Source of the DNA: a virus
Length of the DNA: 24,835 nucleotides
IMG/VR virus record: IMGVR_UViG_3300025264_000106
Span: 1 to 24,835 of that record
Direction: 5' to 3' (one strand)
The notes beneath the pieces were generated by a model, which made no database searches, had not been told where the DNA came from, and saw nothing but the letters and a program-made list of their open reading frames with translations. This document shows, piece after piece, positions 6,471-14,300 of the stretch; position 1 is the first letter of the stretch, and every line of letters begins with the position of its first letter. Made by a program: the position numbers and the translations under genes.

Positions 6471-8393
6471 ATGACCAATAATTATCTGCCTACTGAATAC
6501 CAACAATTTATACATACCTCTAGGTATGCACGTTTTATAGATGATGAAAAGAGAAGAGAGTCGTGGCCAGAAACTGTGACTCGTTATGTAGATTTTGTAG
6601 CAGATAACTTAGACAATAACTTTAAGTATAAATTAAATTCTAAAATAAAATCAGAACTAACCAACTCCATATTATCATTACAAGTCATGCCGTCAATGAG
6701 AGCATTGATGACTGCTGGGCCTGCATTAGATAGAGACCACACTGCTGGATATAATTGTAGTTACATTCCAATAGATCATGTTAGATCTTTTGATGAAGTT
6801 ATGTATATTCTTTTATGTGGTACAGGTGTAGGCTTTTCAGTAGAGCGTAGCAACATAGAGAAGTTGCCCACTATTGCAGAAGAGTTTGAAGAGAGTGATA
6901 CAATAATTGTAGTACAAGATAGTAAAGCAGGTTGGGCAAGATCGTTTAGAGAACTGATTGCTATGTTATACTCTGGACAAATTCCAAAGATAGATGTATC
7001 TCGTGTACGCCCTGCTGGTTCTAGACTAAAAACTTTTGGGGGCAGAGCTAGTGGTCCTCAACCTTTAATAAATTTATTTGAGTTTACAATTAAAACATTT
7101 AAGAATGCAATAGGTAGAAGACTTAACTCTTTAGAATGTCATGATGTTGTTTGTAAGGTAGGTGAGGTTGTAGTAGTAGGGGGCGTAAGAAGATCTGCTT
7201 TAATATCTCTTAGTAACTTACAAGATGATCGAATGCGCGGAGCTAAGACTGGTCAATGGTGGATAGATGAAGGCCAACGTGCCCTCTCTAATAACTCAGC
7301 GGCCTATACTTCTAAGCCAGATATGTCAGTATTTATTAATGAGTGGAAGAGTTTATATGATTCTAAGTCTGGTGAGCGGGGCATTTTTAATAGGCAAGCC
7401 GCCAAAAATAAAGCATCTGAGAATGGTAGAAGAGATATTGAATGGGACTTTGGTACTAACCCTTGCTCAGAAATTATACTACGACCATATCAATTCTGTA
7501 ATCTTACAGAGGTAGTTATCCGTGCAACTGATAGTGAGAAAGATCTCTTAGCTAAAGTAAGAGCCGCAACTATACTTGGCACATTTCAATCTACCTTTAC
7601 TGATTTTAAATATCTACGTAAACAATGGATACAGAATACAGAGGAAGAAAGATTGTTAGGTGTATCACTAACAGGTATTATGGACAATCAACTTACTAGT
7701 AATCCTAAGAAAGAATTCTTGATGCGTCTACGCAAAGAAGCAGTTGATACTAATAAAGAGTTTGCTAAGAAGTTAGGCATACCACAATCTACAGCCATCA
7801 CTTGTGTTAAACCATCTGGTACTGTTAGTCAATTAGTTGATAGTGCTTCTGGTATTCATAGCAGACACAGTCAATACTATATACGTACAGTACGTGGCGA
7901 TAAGAAAGATCCTTTAACAACCTTAATGATTGAGAAAGGTATGCCACATGAACCAGATATAACTAAACCAGATTCAGTAGTTGTGTTTTCTTTTCCTATG
8001 AAAGCACCAGATGGTTGTATAACTAGAAATGATTTAACAGCTATCGATCAATTAGAAACGTGGCTAATGTATCAAAGATATTGGTGTGAACACAAACCTT
8101 CGTGCACAGTATCAGTGAGAGAACATGAGTGGTTAGATGTAGGCGCTTGGGTATACAAATATTTTGATGAGATATCTGGTGTTAGTTTCTTGCCACATTC
8201 TGAACACGTTTATCAACAAGCACCATACCAAGATATTAATAGAGAGGAATATCTTGAAGCAATTAAATCGATGCCACAAAATATAGATTGGGCAGAACTA
8301 AGCAACTATGAAGAGGAAGACAATACAACGGGATCACAGGAGTTAGCCTGCAGTTCTGGAGTATGTGAAATAGTTGACATATCGTCAAATTAA
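6471..8393 (+). CDS. class II (adenosylcobalamin-dependent) ribonucleotide reductase
   Basis: A 640-aa monomeric class II ribonucleotide reductase, which reduces ribonucleotides to deoxyribonucleotides using adenosylcobalamin as the radical source. All five key cysteines of the Lactobacillus leichmannii enzyme have counterparts: NCSY (C96, for C119), NPCSE (C332 and E334, for C408 and E410), QFC (C343, with the same 11-residue spacing as C408-C419), and the C-terminal CSSGVC pair (C627, C632, for C731 and C736). GTGVGFSVE and TCVKPSGTVSQL are further family signatures. It is about 100 residues shorter than the 739-aa reference, typical of compact phage versions. It has its own promoter and ribosome binding site, so it can be expressed apart from the replication operon. 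A host able to make or import B12 is implied. Confidence 0.93.
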   Translation: MTNNYLPTEYQQFIHTSRYARFIDDEKRRESWPETVTRYVDFVADNLDNNFKYKLNSKIKSELTNSILSLQVMPSMRALMTAGPALDRDHTAGYNCSYIPIDHVRSFDEVMYILLCGTGVGFSVERSNIEKLPTIAEEFEESDTIIVVQDSKAGWARSFRELIAMLYSGQIPKIDVSRVRPAGSRLKTFGGRASGPQPLINLFEFTIKTFKNAIGRRLNSLECHDVVCKVGEVVVVGGVRRSALISLSNLQDDRMRGAKTGQWWIDEGQRALSNNSAAYTSKPDMSVFINEWKSLYDSKSGERGIFNRQAAKNKASENGRRDIEWDFGTNPCSEIILRPYQFCNLTEVVIRATDSEKDLLAKVRAATILGTFQSTFTDFKYLRKQWIQNTEEERLLGVSLTGIMDNQLTSNPKKEFLMRLRKEAVDTNKEFAKKLGIPQSTAITCVKPSGTVSQLVDSASGIHSRHSQYYIRTVRGDKKDPLTTLMIEKGMPHEPDITKPDSVVVFSFPMKAPDGCITRNDLTAIDQLETWLMYQRYWCEHKPSCTVSVREHEWLDVGAWVYKYFDEISGVSFLPHSEHVYQQAPYQDINREEYLEAIKSMPQNIDWAELSNYEEEDNTTGSQELACSSGVCEIVDISSN

Positions 8394-8396
8394 CCC

Positions 8397-8425
8397 TTGA
8401 CTTAACGCCCCTCCTAGTGTATAAT
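8397..8425 (+). promoter_or_regulatory. sigma70-type promoter with a C-run in the spacer
   Basis: TTGACT (8397-8402) and a perfect TATAAT (8420-8425) with a 17-bp spacer begin directly after the reductase stop. CCCC occupies spacer positions 6-9. CGCCCCT (8406-8412) has an exact inverted copy, AGGGGCG, at 8445-8451, and GGGGGGC (8435-8441) is a second near-complement. This suggests an operator-like or structured element around the promoter. Transcription should start near 8432. Confidence 0.75.
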
Positions 8426-8431
8426 ATGCAA

Positions 8432-8501
8432 TTAGGGGGGCACAAGGGGCGAATTGAAATGTAATAATTTTGGTTTGCCCCTAGCTTTTACAGGAGAACA
8501 T
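8432..8501 (+). promoter_or_regulatory. structured 5' leader with competing G-rich and C-rich arms
   Basis: The roughly 70-nt leader before ATG 8502 carries two G-runs, GGGGGGC (8435-8441) and AGGGGC (8445-8450), and a single C-run GCCCCT (8477-8482). AGGGGC and GCCCCT are perfectly complementary with a 26-nt AU-rich loop. The first G-run can compete for the same C arm. The ribosome binding site AGGAG (8492-8496) lies 9 nt past the C arm, so folding could affect translation. The pairing is visible in the sequence; the regulatory role is inferred. Confidence 0.4.
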
Positions 8502-8885
8502 ATGAAGTACCACCCGAACTACCCATCATCAAGTAAGCCGCCAGAAAAAGTGGATCAAGAAACATTGGACAAATGGAAGAAGGATAAAACAGAAGCTATG
8601 TCTGTTGCTTACAGGTTGTCACGCAGGTTAGGACAGAGAGACAAAGATCACGCACAACATTATAGAACTTACTTAGATGCGAAGAGCGATCTAGCTGAGA
8701 TAAGACGCTACGAAAGAACTGGAGAATGGTCTGGTGTATTTATACCATCTGACCCTCCACAAGAAATGGTATACAGAGTTATAGCACCTGCGTATCATGA
8801 AGACGGAACTTTAAAAAGTGCACCAGAAGGTGCGGTTGTAGATTGTTTCGACAGAATAGTAAATGATTCTGATGCTAAAAAATAA
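8502..8885 (+). CDS. hypothetical protein
   Basis: A 127-aa soluble, charged protein that I do not recognise. It starts with a proline/serine-rich segment (KYHPNYPSSSKPPEK). A helical stretch follows in the middle (TEAMSVAYRLSRRLGQRDKDHAQHY, extended by YLDAKSDLAEIRRYE), and the C-terminal part is acidic with WSGVFIPSDPPQEMVYRV. The start is set by AGGAGAAC 5 nt before ATG 8502; an upstream in-frame TTG at 8454 has no ribosome binding site. It is the first gene after its promoter and is followed 15 bp later by the phosphoesterase, whose start region has almost the same AGGAGAACATAT sequence. Confidence 0.75.
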   Translation: MKYHPNYPSSSKPPEKVDQETLDKWKKDKTEAMSVAYRLSRRLGQRDKDHAQHYRTYLDAKSDLAEIRRYERTGEWSGVFIPSDPPQEMVYRVIAPAYHEDGTLKSAPEGAVVDCFDRIVNDSDAKK

Positions 8886-8900
8886 TATAGGAGAACATAT

Positions 8901-10130
8901 ATGATAGACAAAATACAAGAAGCAGTTAATGCAGTAGTGCTAGCCAAAGGTAATAAAGCAGAAGCGGCAAAGAACTTAGGCATACCACGTACTACATTAC
9001 TAGGCAGATTAGATACAGCAGAACGAGAAGGCATTGCACCAAATGTAAATGCCCCCGATACTGCGGCGGCCTTAGTAGAGCAAAAGATTCTATATGATAT
9101 GCAAATATCAGAGCTAAAGAAACAAGTAAAAGAACTGGCTTTAGATAATATTACAGCAGAACAAATAAGAAAGACAGTATTTAAACTACACAATCGTAAT
9201 GCTAAACCACCTAAGTGGTTAAAGAAAAGTTCTCCAGCACACGGAGCACCTGGTGTACCTACATTATTCTTATCTGATTTACATTGGGGTGAGGTAGTTA
9301 ATCCAGATGAGGTTAACAATTTAAACTCATACGATAGAGCTATAGCTAAGGCTAGACTTAAATCTACTATAGAATCTACTATAGATTTATGTACTAATCA
9401 CATGGTCAATCCTAAGTATCCTGGCATTGTTCTATGTTTAGGTGGAGACATGATATCTGGACACATACACGAAGAACTTGCAGAAACGAATGATGGTACT
9501 AACATTGAGCACGTATTAGAATTGTTCGATCATCTAACATGGGCAATCAATTCATTAGCAGATACTTTTGGTAGAGTATTTGTACCTTGTGCTTTTGGTA
9601 ATCACGGCAGAATGTTTAGACAATATAGACACAAACAAGCAGCGGCTACTAGCTTTGACTGGATGCTATACACTATGCTTGAGAAACATTACACTAATGC
9701 TAAAGACAATAGAGTACAATTTCAAATACCTTTTGGCTTTGATGCTTACTACAAAATATATGATGTTAATTATTTATTAACACATGGTGATAGGCTAGGA
9801 GTTAAGGGGGGCAGTGGAGTAGTTGGCATGTTAGGACCGATTGCTAGAGGAGTTGCTAAGGTAAAGAACGAATATGCTACACACAAGAAGCCGATTGATT
9901 ATGTTATCATGGGACATTGGCATCAGTATTTATCTTTAAAAGGTATCATCGTTAATGGATCTCTTAAAGGTTATGATGAGTATGCAATGAGTAACAGGTT
10001 TTCTTTTGAAGAGCCACGCCAAGCCTTATGGTTTACACACCCTAAGTATGGTATAACTTTCCAATTACCTGTAATTTCTGAACAAACACTAGCAAAAAAG
10101 CCAAAATCTGAGTGGGTACAATGGAACTAA
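8901..10130 (+). CDS. metallophosphoesterase with N-terminal helix-turn-helix
   Basis: A 409-aa calcineurin-like metallophosphoesterase. The full metal-binding set is visible: SDLHWGE (D126, H128), GGD (D183), GNH (N234, H235), THGD (H295) and GHWHQ (H339, H341). Residues about 6-38 resemble a Fis-type helix-turn-helix (AAKNLGIPRTTLLGRL). A short coiled coil (about 50-100) links the two, and a basic stretch precedes the catalytic core. Related phage proteins are annotated as phosphoesterases or DNA repair exonucleases, but the substrate is unknown. The DNA-binding N-terminus suggests a nucleic acid target or a regulatory role. AGGAGAAC lies close upstream of ATG 8901. The gene follows the 127-aa gene and probably shares its promoter. 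Confidence 0.88.
   Translation: MIDKIQEAVNAVVLAKGNKAEAAKNLGIPRTTLLGRLDTAEREGIAPNVNAPDTAAALVEQKILYDMQISELKKQVKELALDNITAEQIRKTVFKLHNRNAKPPKWLKKSSPAHGAPGVPTLFLSDLHWGEVVNPDEVNNLNSYDRAIAKARLKSTIESTIDLCTNHMVNPKYPGIVLCLGGDMISGHIHEELAETNDGTNIEHVLELFDHLTWAINSLADTFGRVFVPCAFGNHGRMFRQYRHKQAAATSFDWMLYTMLEKHYTNAKDNRVQFQIPFGFDAYYKIYDVNYLLTHGDRLGVKGGSGVVGMLGPIARGVAKVKNEYATHKKPIDYVIMGHWHQYLSLKGIIVNGSLKGYDEYAMSNRFSFEEPRQALWFTHPKYGITFQLPVISEQTLAKKPKSEWVQWN
9361..9384 (+). repeat. 12-bp perfect tandem duplication inside the phosphoesterase gene
   Basis: AATCTACTATAG occurs twice with no gap (9361-9372, 9373-9384). The length is a multiple of 3, so the reading frame is kept and the protein gains a repeated STIE/STID segment. 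This fits a slippage duplication in a helical linker before the GGD motif. Confidence 0.8.
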
Positions 10131-10134
10131 TACC

Positions 10135-10163
10135 TTGTAAGTGCCCCTTTTATTTGGTATAAT
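10135..10163 (+). promoter_or_regulatory. sigma70-type promoter before the small-gene cluster
   Basis: TTGTAA (10135-10140) and a perfect TATAAT (10158-10163) with a 17-bp spacer overlap a stretch just past the phosphoesterase stop. CCCC occupies spacer positions 4-7. The usual start, 7 nt past the -10, falls at about 10170, leaving only about 4 nt before ATG 10174. The AGGAG at 10164-10168 would then be outside this transcript and would work only on read-through mRNA. Confidence 0.65.
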
Positions 10164-10173
10164 AGGAGACTTT

Positions 10174-10332
10174 ATGAAAGACAACGAACAGACAGAAATA
10201 AAAAAAGGGTTTGATATTCCCTATCCAGAGTTTGATGCACCATCTGTAACAATAGGTGGCGATGCAGTAAAACTACCGGAAACAATAAAGAAACCCAAAG
10301 ACAACTGGGACAGTTCATACAATGATGATTAA
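10174..10332 (+). CDS. 52-aa hypothetical protein
   Basis: A 52-aa hydrophilic protein, rich in Lys, Asp and Pro, with no motif I recognise; it contains the segment GFDIPYPEFDAPSVTIGGD. The ATG at 10174 is preferred because AGGAG lies at 10164-10168, 5 nt upstream, and a -10 box abuts it. An in-frame GTG at 10141 lies upstream of the -10 box and is unlikely to be used. It is the first of a series of very short genes leading to the holin-like gene. Confidence 0.6.
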   Translation: MKDNEQTEIKKGFDIPYPEFDAPSVTIGGDAVKLPETIKKPKDNWDSSYNDD

Positions 10333-10343
10333 GAATAAATAAT

Positions 10344-10475
10344 ATGAGTCAATGTAAAAATTGTCAACACGGTTGTCATTGCTCGAACGGCTCAAGCTGT
10401 TCTAGTTGTGGCTGTCATAATTGTCAACATGAAGATAAAGAAGAATCTTTAACTGATAGTTGGAAAAAGATTTAA
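10344..10475 (+). CDS. 43-aa Cys/His-rich, metallothionein-like protein
   Basis: ATG 10344 to TAA 10473-10475 encodes 43 residues with 8 Cys (4, 7, 11, 13, 19, 22, 24, 27) and 4 His (9, 12, 25, 29) packed into residues 4-29. The Cys form CxxC (4-7, 19-22, 24-27) and CxC (11-13, 22-24) pairs, with NCQH repeated at 6-9 and 26-29. The C-terminal 14 residues are charged and Cys-free (EDKEESLTDSWKKI). Such density is typical of metallothioneins and small zinc-binding proteins, so metal binding is likely. The purpose is unknown: zinc or copper buffering, redox protection or partner binding are all possible. The ribosome binding site is weak. It lies 11 nt after the 52-aa gene and shares its transcript. 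Confidence 0.65.
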   Translation: MSQCKNCQHGCHCSNGSSCSSCGCHNCQHEDKEESLTDSWKKI

Positions 10476-10500
10476 CTAAGCAAGGACTAATCAACAATCA

Positions 10501-10614
10501 ATGTCAAAAGAAAAAAGTATAAGTTTTGCAGAATTAGCAAAGATGCTTAACAATAAAACTATTGGCGTTGTTAAAAAGAAAAGGAAAGCAAATGGAAAAA
10601 ATAAATCTAATTAA
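10501..10614 (+). CDS. 37-aa basic hypothetical protein
   Basis: ATG 10501 to TAA 10612-10614 encodes 37 residues. The N-terminal half could form a helix (ISFAELAKMLNNKT), and the C-terminal half is strongly basic (VVKKKRKANGKNKSN), which suggests binding to nucleic acid or membrane phosphates. The ribosome binding site AAGGA is distant (13 nt or more). The basic C-terminal coding bases also contain the ribosome binding site and start of the next gene, so part of the composition may reflect that overlap. Coding is plausible but not certain. Confidence 0.45.
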   Translation: MSKEKSISFAELAKMLNNKTIGVVKKKRKANGKNKSN

Positions 10615-10699
10615 AGACTGGTTTAATGGTCTTGATAAGAAAGTTAAAATTATAATTGCAGTAGGTATTGTGGTTATTATAGGAATCATTATAAACTAA
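10592..10699 (+). CDS. 35-aa single-pass membrane protein
   Basis: ATG 10592 to TAA 10697-10699 encodes 35 residues. After an N-terminal amphipathic segment (INLIKDWFNGLDKKVK), residues 20-34 are nearly all Ile/Val/Gly, forming one membrane span that ends at the C-terminus. AAGGA at 10580-10584 is well placed before the ATG. The stop overlaps the next ATG as TAATG (10697-10701), so translation is coupled to the holin-like gene. Its place suggests a lysis accessory or membrane-anchor role, though nothing in the sequence proves it. Confidence 0.65.
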   Translation: MEKINLIKDWFNGLDKKVKIIIAVGIVVIIGIIIN

Positions 10700-11136
10700 T
10701 GGGCATTCCATTCGAAATGATTACCATGCTTGGCTCCACTGTTCTCGGTGGAGTCATGAGCATATGGTCTCAAAACATAAAAGCTAAACAAGCTGAACAA
10801 AAAATGCTTTTAGCTAGATCTAAAATACAGACTGAGGCATTTAAAGAAGCAAGAGAATATGAGAACGTAGGATTCCAATGGACTAGAAGAATCATAGCAC
10901 TAACTGCTATCTTTGCTATCATAGTTCTCCCAAAAATATTACCACTAATAGACCCACAAGCACAAGTAATCGTAGGTTATCTAGAATTTAAACCTGGCTT
11001 TTTATTCCTTGAAGGCAAGGATGTTATGCAGTGGGTACCTATGGCTCATAGAGGTATAGTTATTACACCACTCGATACTAATTTAGTGGCGGCAATTACT
11101 GGTCTATACTTTGGTGGATCATTAGTAAAGAAATAA
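10699..11136 (+). CDS. holin-like membrane protein (putative 3-TM holin)
   Basis: A 145-aa protein with hydrophobic segments at about residues 6-24 (ITMLGSTVLGGVMSIW), 62-84 (WTRRIIALTAIFAIIVLPKIL) and 128-143 (LVAAITGLYFGGSLV). A charged helix (about 27-55) joins the first two. The WTRRIIAL boundary and the C-terminal GLYFGGSLVKK recall the three-span holin-like proteins of marine phages and gene transfer agents. Such proteins open the inner membrane at lysis. It directly follows a small membrane-protein gene (1-nt overlap) and precedes a coiled-coil gene. I see no separate endolysin in the window; the only peptidoglycan-lytic candidate is the N-terminus of the giant virion protein. The membrane topology is clear, the holin role inferred. 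Confidence 0.6.
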   Translation: MGIPFEMITMLGSTVLGGVMSIWSQNIKAKQAEQKMLLARSKIQTEAFKEAREYENVGFQWTRRIIALTAIFAIIVLPKILPLIDPQAQVIVGYLEFKPGFLFLEGKDVMQWVPMAHRGIVITPLDTNLVAAITGLYFGGSLVKK

Positions 11137-11163
11137 TTTTTAACAACCAACCAGGAGACTAAC

Positions 11164-11349
11164 ATGGAAGAAAAAATAACAGAAGAACAAATAGTTATGC
11201 AGGATTTAATTAATCAGCTTGCTGATAAAGATAGATCTATAGTAAACTACAGAGTTATTATTACACAGTTGAGAGCGCAACTAGCTGCACTACAAGCAGA
11301 AGACAAAGAGGTCGAAACTGTAGAAGATAAAAAGAAAAAAGAATCTTAA
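11164..11349 (+). CDS. 61-aa coiled-coil protein
   Basis: A 61-aa protein, mostly one amphipathic helix with heptad-like spacing (MQDLINQLADKDRSIVNYR, then ITQLRAQLAALQAEDKE), ending in a highly charged Lys/Glu tail. It has no signal or membrane segment. AGGAG at 11153-11157 lies 6 nt before the ATG. A soluble coiled-coil protein right after a holin-like gene could control lysis or join a virion complex, but neither is shown. Its stop (11347-11349) shares the TTAA with the stop of the opposing giant gene, and its 3' end forms one arm of a possible terminator. Confidence 0.75.
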   Translation: MEEKITEEQIVMQDLINQLADKDRSIVNYRVIITQLRAQLAALQAEDKEVETVEDKKKKES

Positions 11350-11378
11350 GAACCTAATCCAAGAGATTCTCTGTTTTT
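11331..11378. terminator. possible bidirectional terminator across the convergent gene ends
   Basis: AGAATCT (11340-11346) and AGATTCT (11364-11370) form a perfect 7-bp stem with a 17-nt loop. On the plus strand the stem is followed by CTG and TTTTT (11374-11378). On the minus strand it is followed by a run of T that corresponds to AAAAAA at 11335-11340. The flanking A and T runs can extend the stem imperfectly. The stem is weak in GC, so efficiency is uncertain, but the symmetry and location suit ending transcripts from both sides. Confidence 0.4.
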
Positions 11379-14300
11379 CATTTTCTCTTTTATATTTAAT
11401 TTATCTGAGCTATATATCCTTGCTTTAGGATTAGCTTGTTGTCTACCTTCTTCGAACAGTCTAGCTGTGTCAGGACGGTAGGCATACTTTCCATCCATCT
11501 TAGTATTAAACTTAATAACGTCTAAATTAATTTCACGTATTCTTTTATATGCATCTGCTGTTAAAGTAGGATCAAATGTAATATTCTCTGCCATATATAA
11601 ATCTCTGTATGCTTCTTTATATCTAGCATTAAATTGACGGTGTGCTTTTTCATGTTTCGTATCAATCATTCTTTCTCTGAATAAAGCTTCTCTTTCTTTA
11701 GCTACTTTATTAGAAGCAAAACCTAACGACTGTGCGATTAACTCTGGCACAGTTAAGTCTGCTGTTAGTAATGTACCTTTCCTAGTATCCGCATATCCTT
11801 CAGTCGGATATTTATATGCCCCTCTATAAAAGTTTTTAATAAACGAAGGAGCAGCTGCCATATAAAAATCTAAATCTTTTACTGCTTGTCCAAATCCTTG
11901 TTGACCTATCTTTTGAATCATCTGTTGTGGTATACCAATAGCAATAGCACCAGGAGCTCCAAATAATTCGTAAGGTTTAGCACCTGTTGGCATTCCTACA
12001 GTGCCTAGTATAGACCAGACTTGTTGCATACCAGGTAAATTTCCTAAAGTTATTCTTTGCTGTACAGATACTCCCATGTATGCTTCGAACATTCCATTCA
12101 TTATAAAGTCAGTAGTTTTAGGTCCTGTCACTTCTGTTAACATGTTTCTCATTTCAGTTCTTATATCTGTATTAAATCCTGCAAGTCTTAATAAAAATGC
12201 ACTAGCTCTGTCAAGATCATCACCACCTGGTATACCTAATACACCGCCAGTTAAAAACATCATTAACATTACTTTAGCAAATATAGCTCCGCCTGTTTTT
12301 CGGTTACCTTTAACAAATAAACTGTGTAACAATCCAAGCATTAGATTAACATAAGTTTGGAATAAGAAAGCTATTGAACCATATCCTCTCATAATTTTAG
12401 GACGATTAGTTTTGCTGTAGTTACCAAATGTTTCATCAATCATTAAGTCAGCAAACATAGCAGCTGTTGCAATACCACCTTCTCTAGCTTTTCTAGCATT
12501 CCAAATTTCATTGTATCCACTATAATATTCATCAGCTTTTCTTAGCATCTCTGGATCTGATGCTAATCTATATGAAGCAATCCAAGCAGCAGTACGTGAA
12601 AAAGTTTCAAAAGTATTAAAGACACCACTCATAATTCCTTGTTCAAATACTCTCCCTGCTTTTCTTACCGCACCACGTTTGCCTGGTATAATAGAAGCAT
12701 TAGGTGCTTGCCCTTTTTCTAAACCAGCTTGTCCAGGTCTAAGTGTTCCATTATTAAATCGTTCCTGTATTAATGCTTGCAAGTCTTTAGGAGCATTGCT
12801 TACATTCATAAACGTGTCACCATAATCTGACTCAACAATAGTCATCATCTTACGAGCCTCATGAAATGCTTTAGTTAATTGTACTGACGTTTTATAAGTT
12901 CCTGCAAATTGTGATAATATCGGACCAGTAAATTGTATTGCACTCATAGTCTGTAAAATACCAGAAGAGAAATTGCCCCCTAAAAACCACCAGAAACCCA
13001 TACGTCTTATACCAGAAAACTCATAGTTGTGGGCATCAGCTACACCGTAATCATACATACCTGTAATAGCTGCTCTTAATTTTGGTTTAGGACTTCTAGG
13101 ATTATCAGCATAATCTTTTGCCTTACCATAGTTTTTTGCAACCTCTTTAGACATACCATTACGTGCGGCAAAATCAGAAGCCATCAATCCGAACGCCATA
13201 ATACCATTCATGAAGTCACCGCTGTATCCATCTACACCACCTACTTCTCTTCTTGGAGTAATAAATTGATTAAAGCCTACAATTCTGCCCTCACTTACTG
13301 AAGAGTTTAATTCTTTAAGAAGTTCTTGAAACATCTTTCCTTTGTTGTCAGACATTCTAGCTGCTACTGCTTCTAATGCAGAAAAATCTTTAGGTGCTTC
13401 ATCATTAAACTTTTTAATAATGTCTTCGTTTAATTTAACTGTTGTTATTTCATACTTAGGATCAGCATATTTATCAGCAAACTTTCTTTCTATCTGTCTT
13501 ATTAAACCTGCAGTAGTATATCCTCTAAGTCTGTCCTCTGTTAATGGTGGCTCAACTAGTTCGTATGCAACTACTCGATCTTTACTAGTACGAGGTTTCG
13601 TAGTATCAACTACAGTAACTGCATTGTTTCCATATCTCATTAACGGTATGTAATCAAATCTTGTAAACTCAGCAGTTTGTTTAGCAACTTTTAAAGCATC
13701 GCTTAATCTTGTCTCTGCCCCTACAGTATCGTTACCAAGTAGTGCTTGTATTCTACCAGATGATTCTAAAGTCTCATCAAATACAGTTAACTCATTAAAA
13801 TTAAAGTTTAATACTTTAAGAGAATCATATATTTTTTGTATCTGTGGATACTCTAAGTTCATGATTTGATCTGGAGTTAAAGGAACTGCTGGATCAAAAC
13901 CTAAATCAGTTAAACTTTCTGGATAAGCAGTTGCTAACAAAGAAAGAGCTTGTTGAAAATCATCCATATGATGACCACTAATAGTCATCATTAAATTCTT
14001 TTTCATTACATCAACATTAGCTTTTATTATATCTTCATAAGCTTTGGCCGCATCTCCTTGTAAAGTTATAACCTCACCTTTTTGTATAGTATAACTATCA
14101 CCGTTTCTTCTATGTAATGTCTTAGATTCAGGAGCAACAAATGTTATGTTACCATTAGCGTCAGGACGATATTGTCCTGGAGAAGATTGTGAAATAGAAA
14201 ATGCTTTGTCTAAAAATACAGCGTCTTCACCTAGTAATTCATATATCATGAAAGCATCTTTAGTAGCTATTGCAAATTCAGATTGAAATTTTTGTGCAAG

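Noticed and set aside
8454-8501. A TTG-initiated N-terminal extension of the 127-aa protein
   Set aside because: No ribosome binding site precedes the TTG, and the frame runs through the leader and the AGGAG used by ATG 8502.
8795-9319. A 174-codon minus-strand open frame across the 127-aa gene and the phosphoesterase
   Set aside because: It is antisense to the clear helix-turn-helix and DxH coding sequence, is rich in Ser/Cys/Ala and has no start signal.
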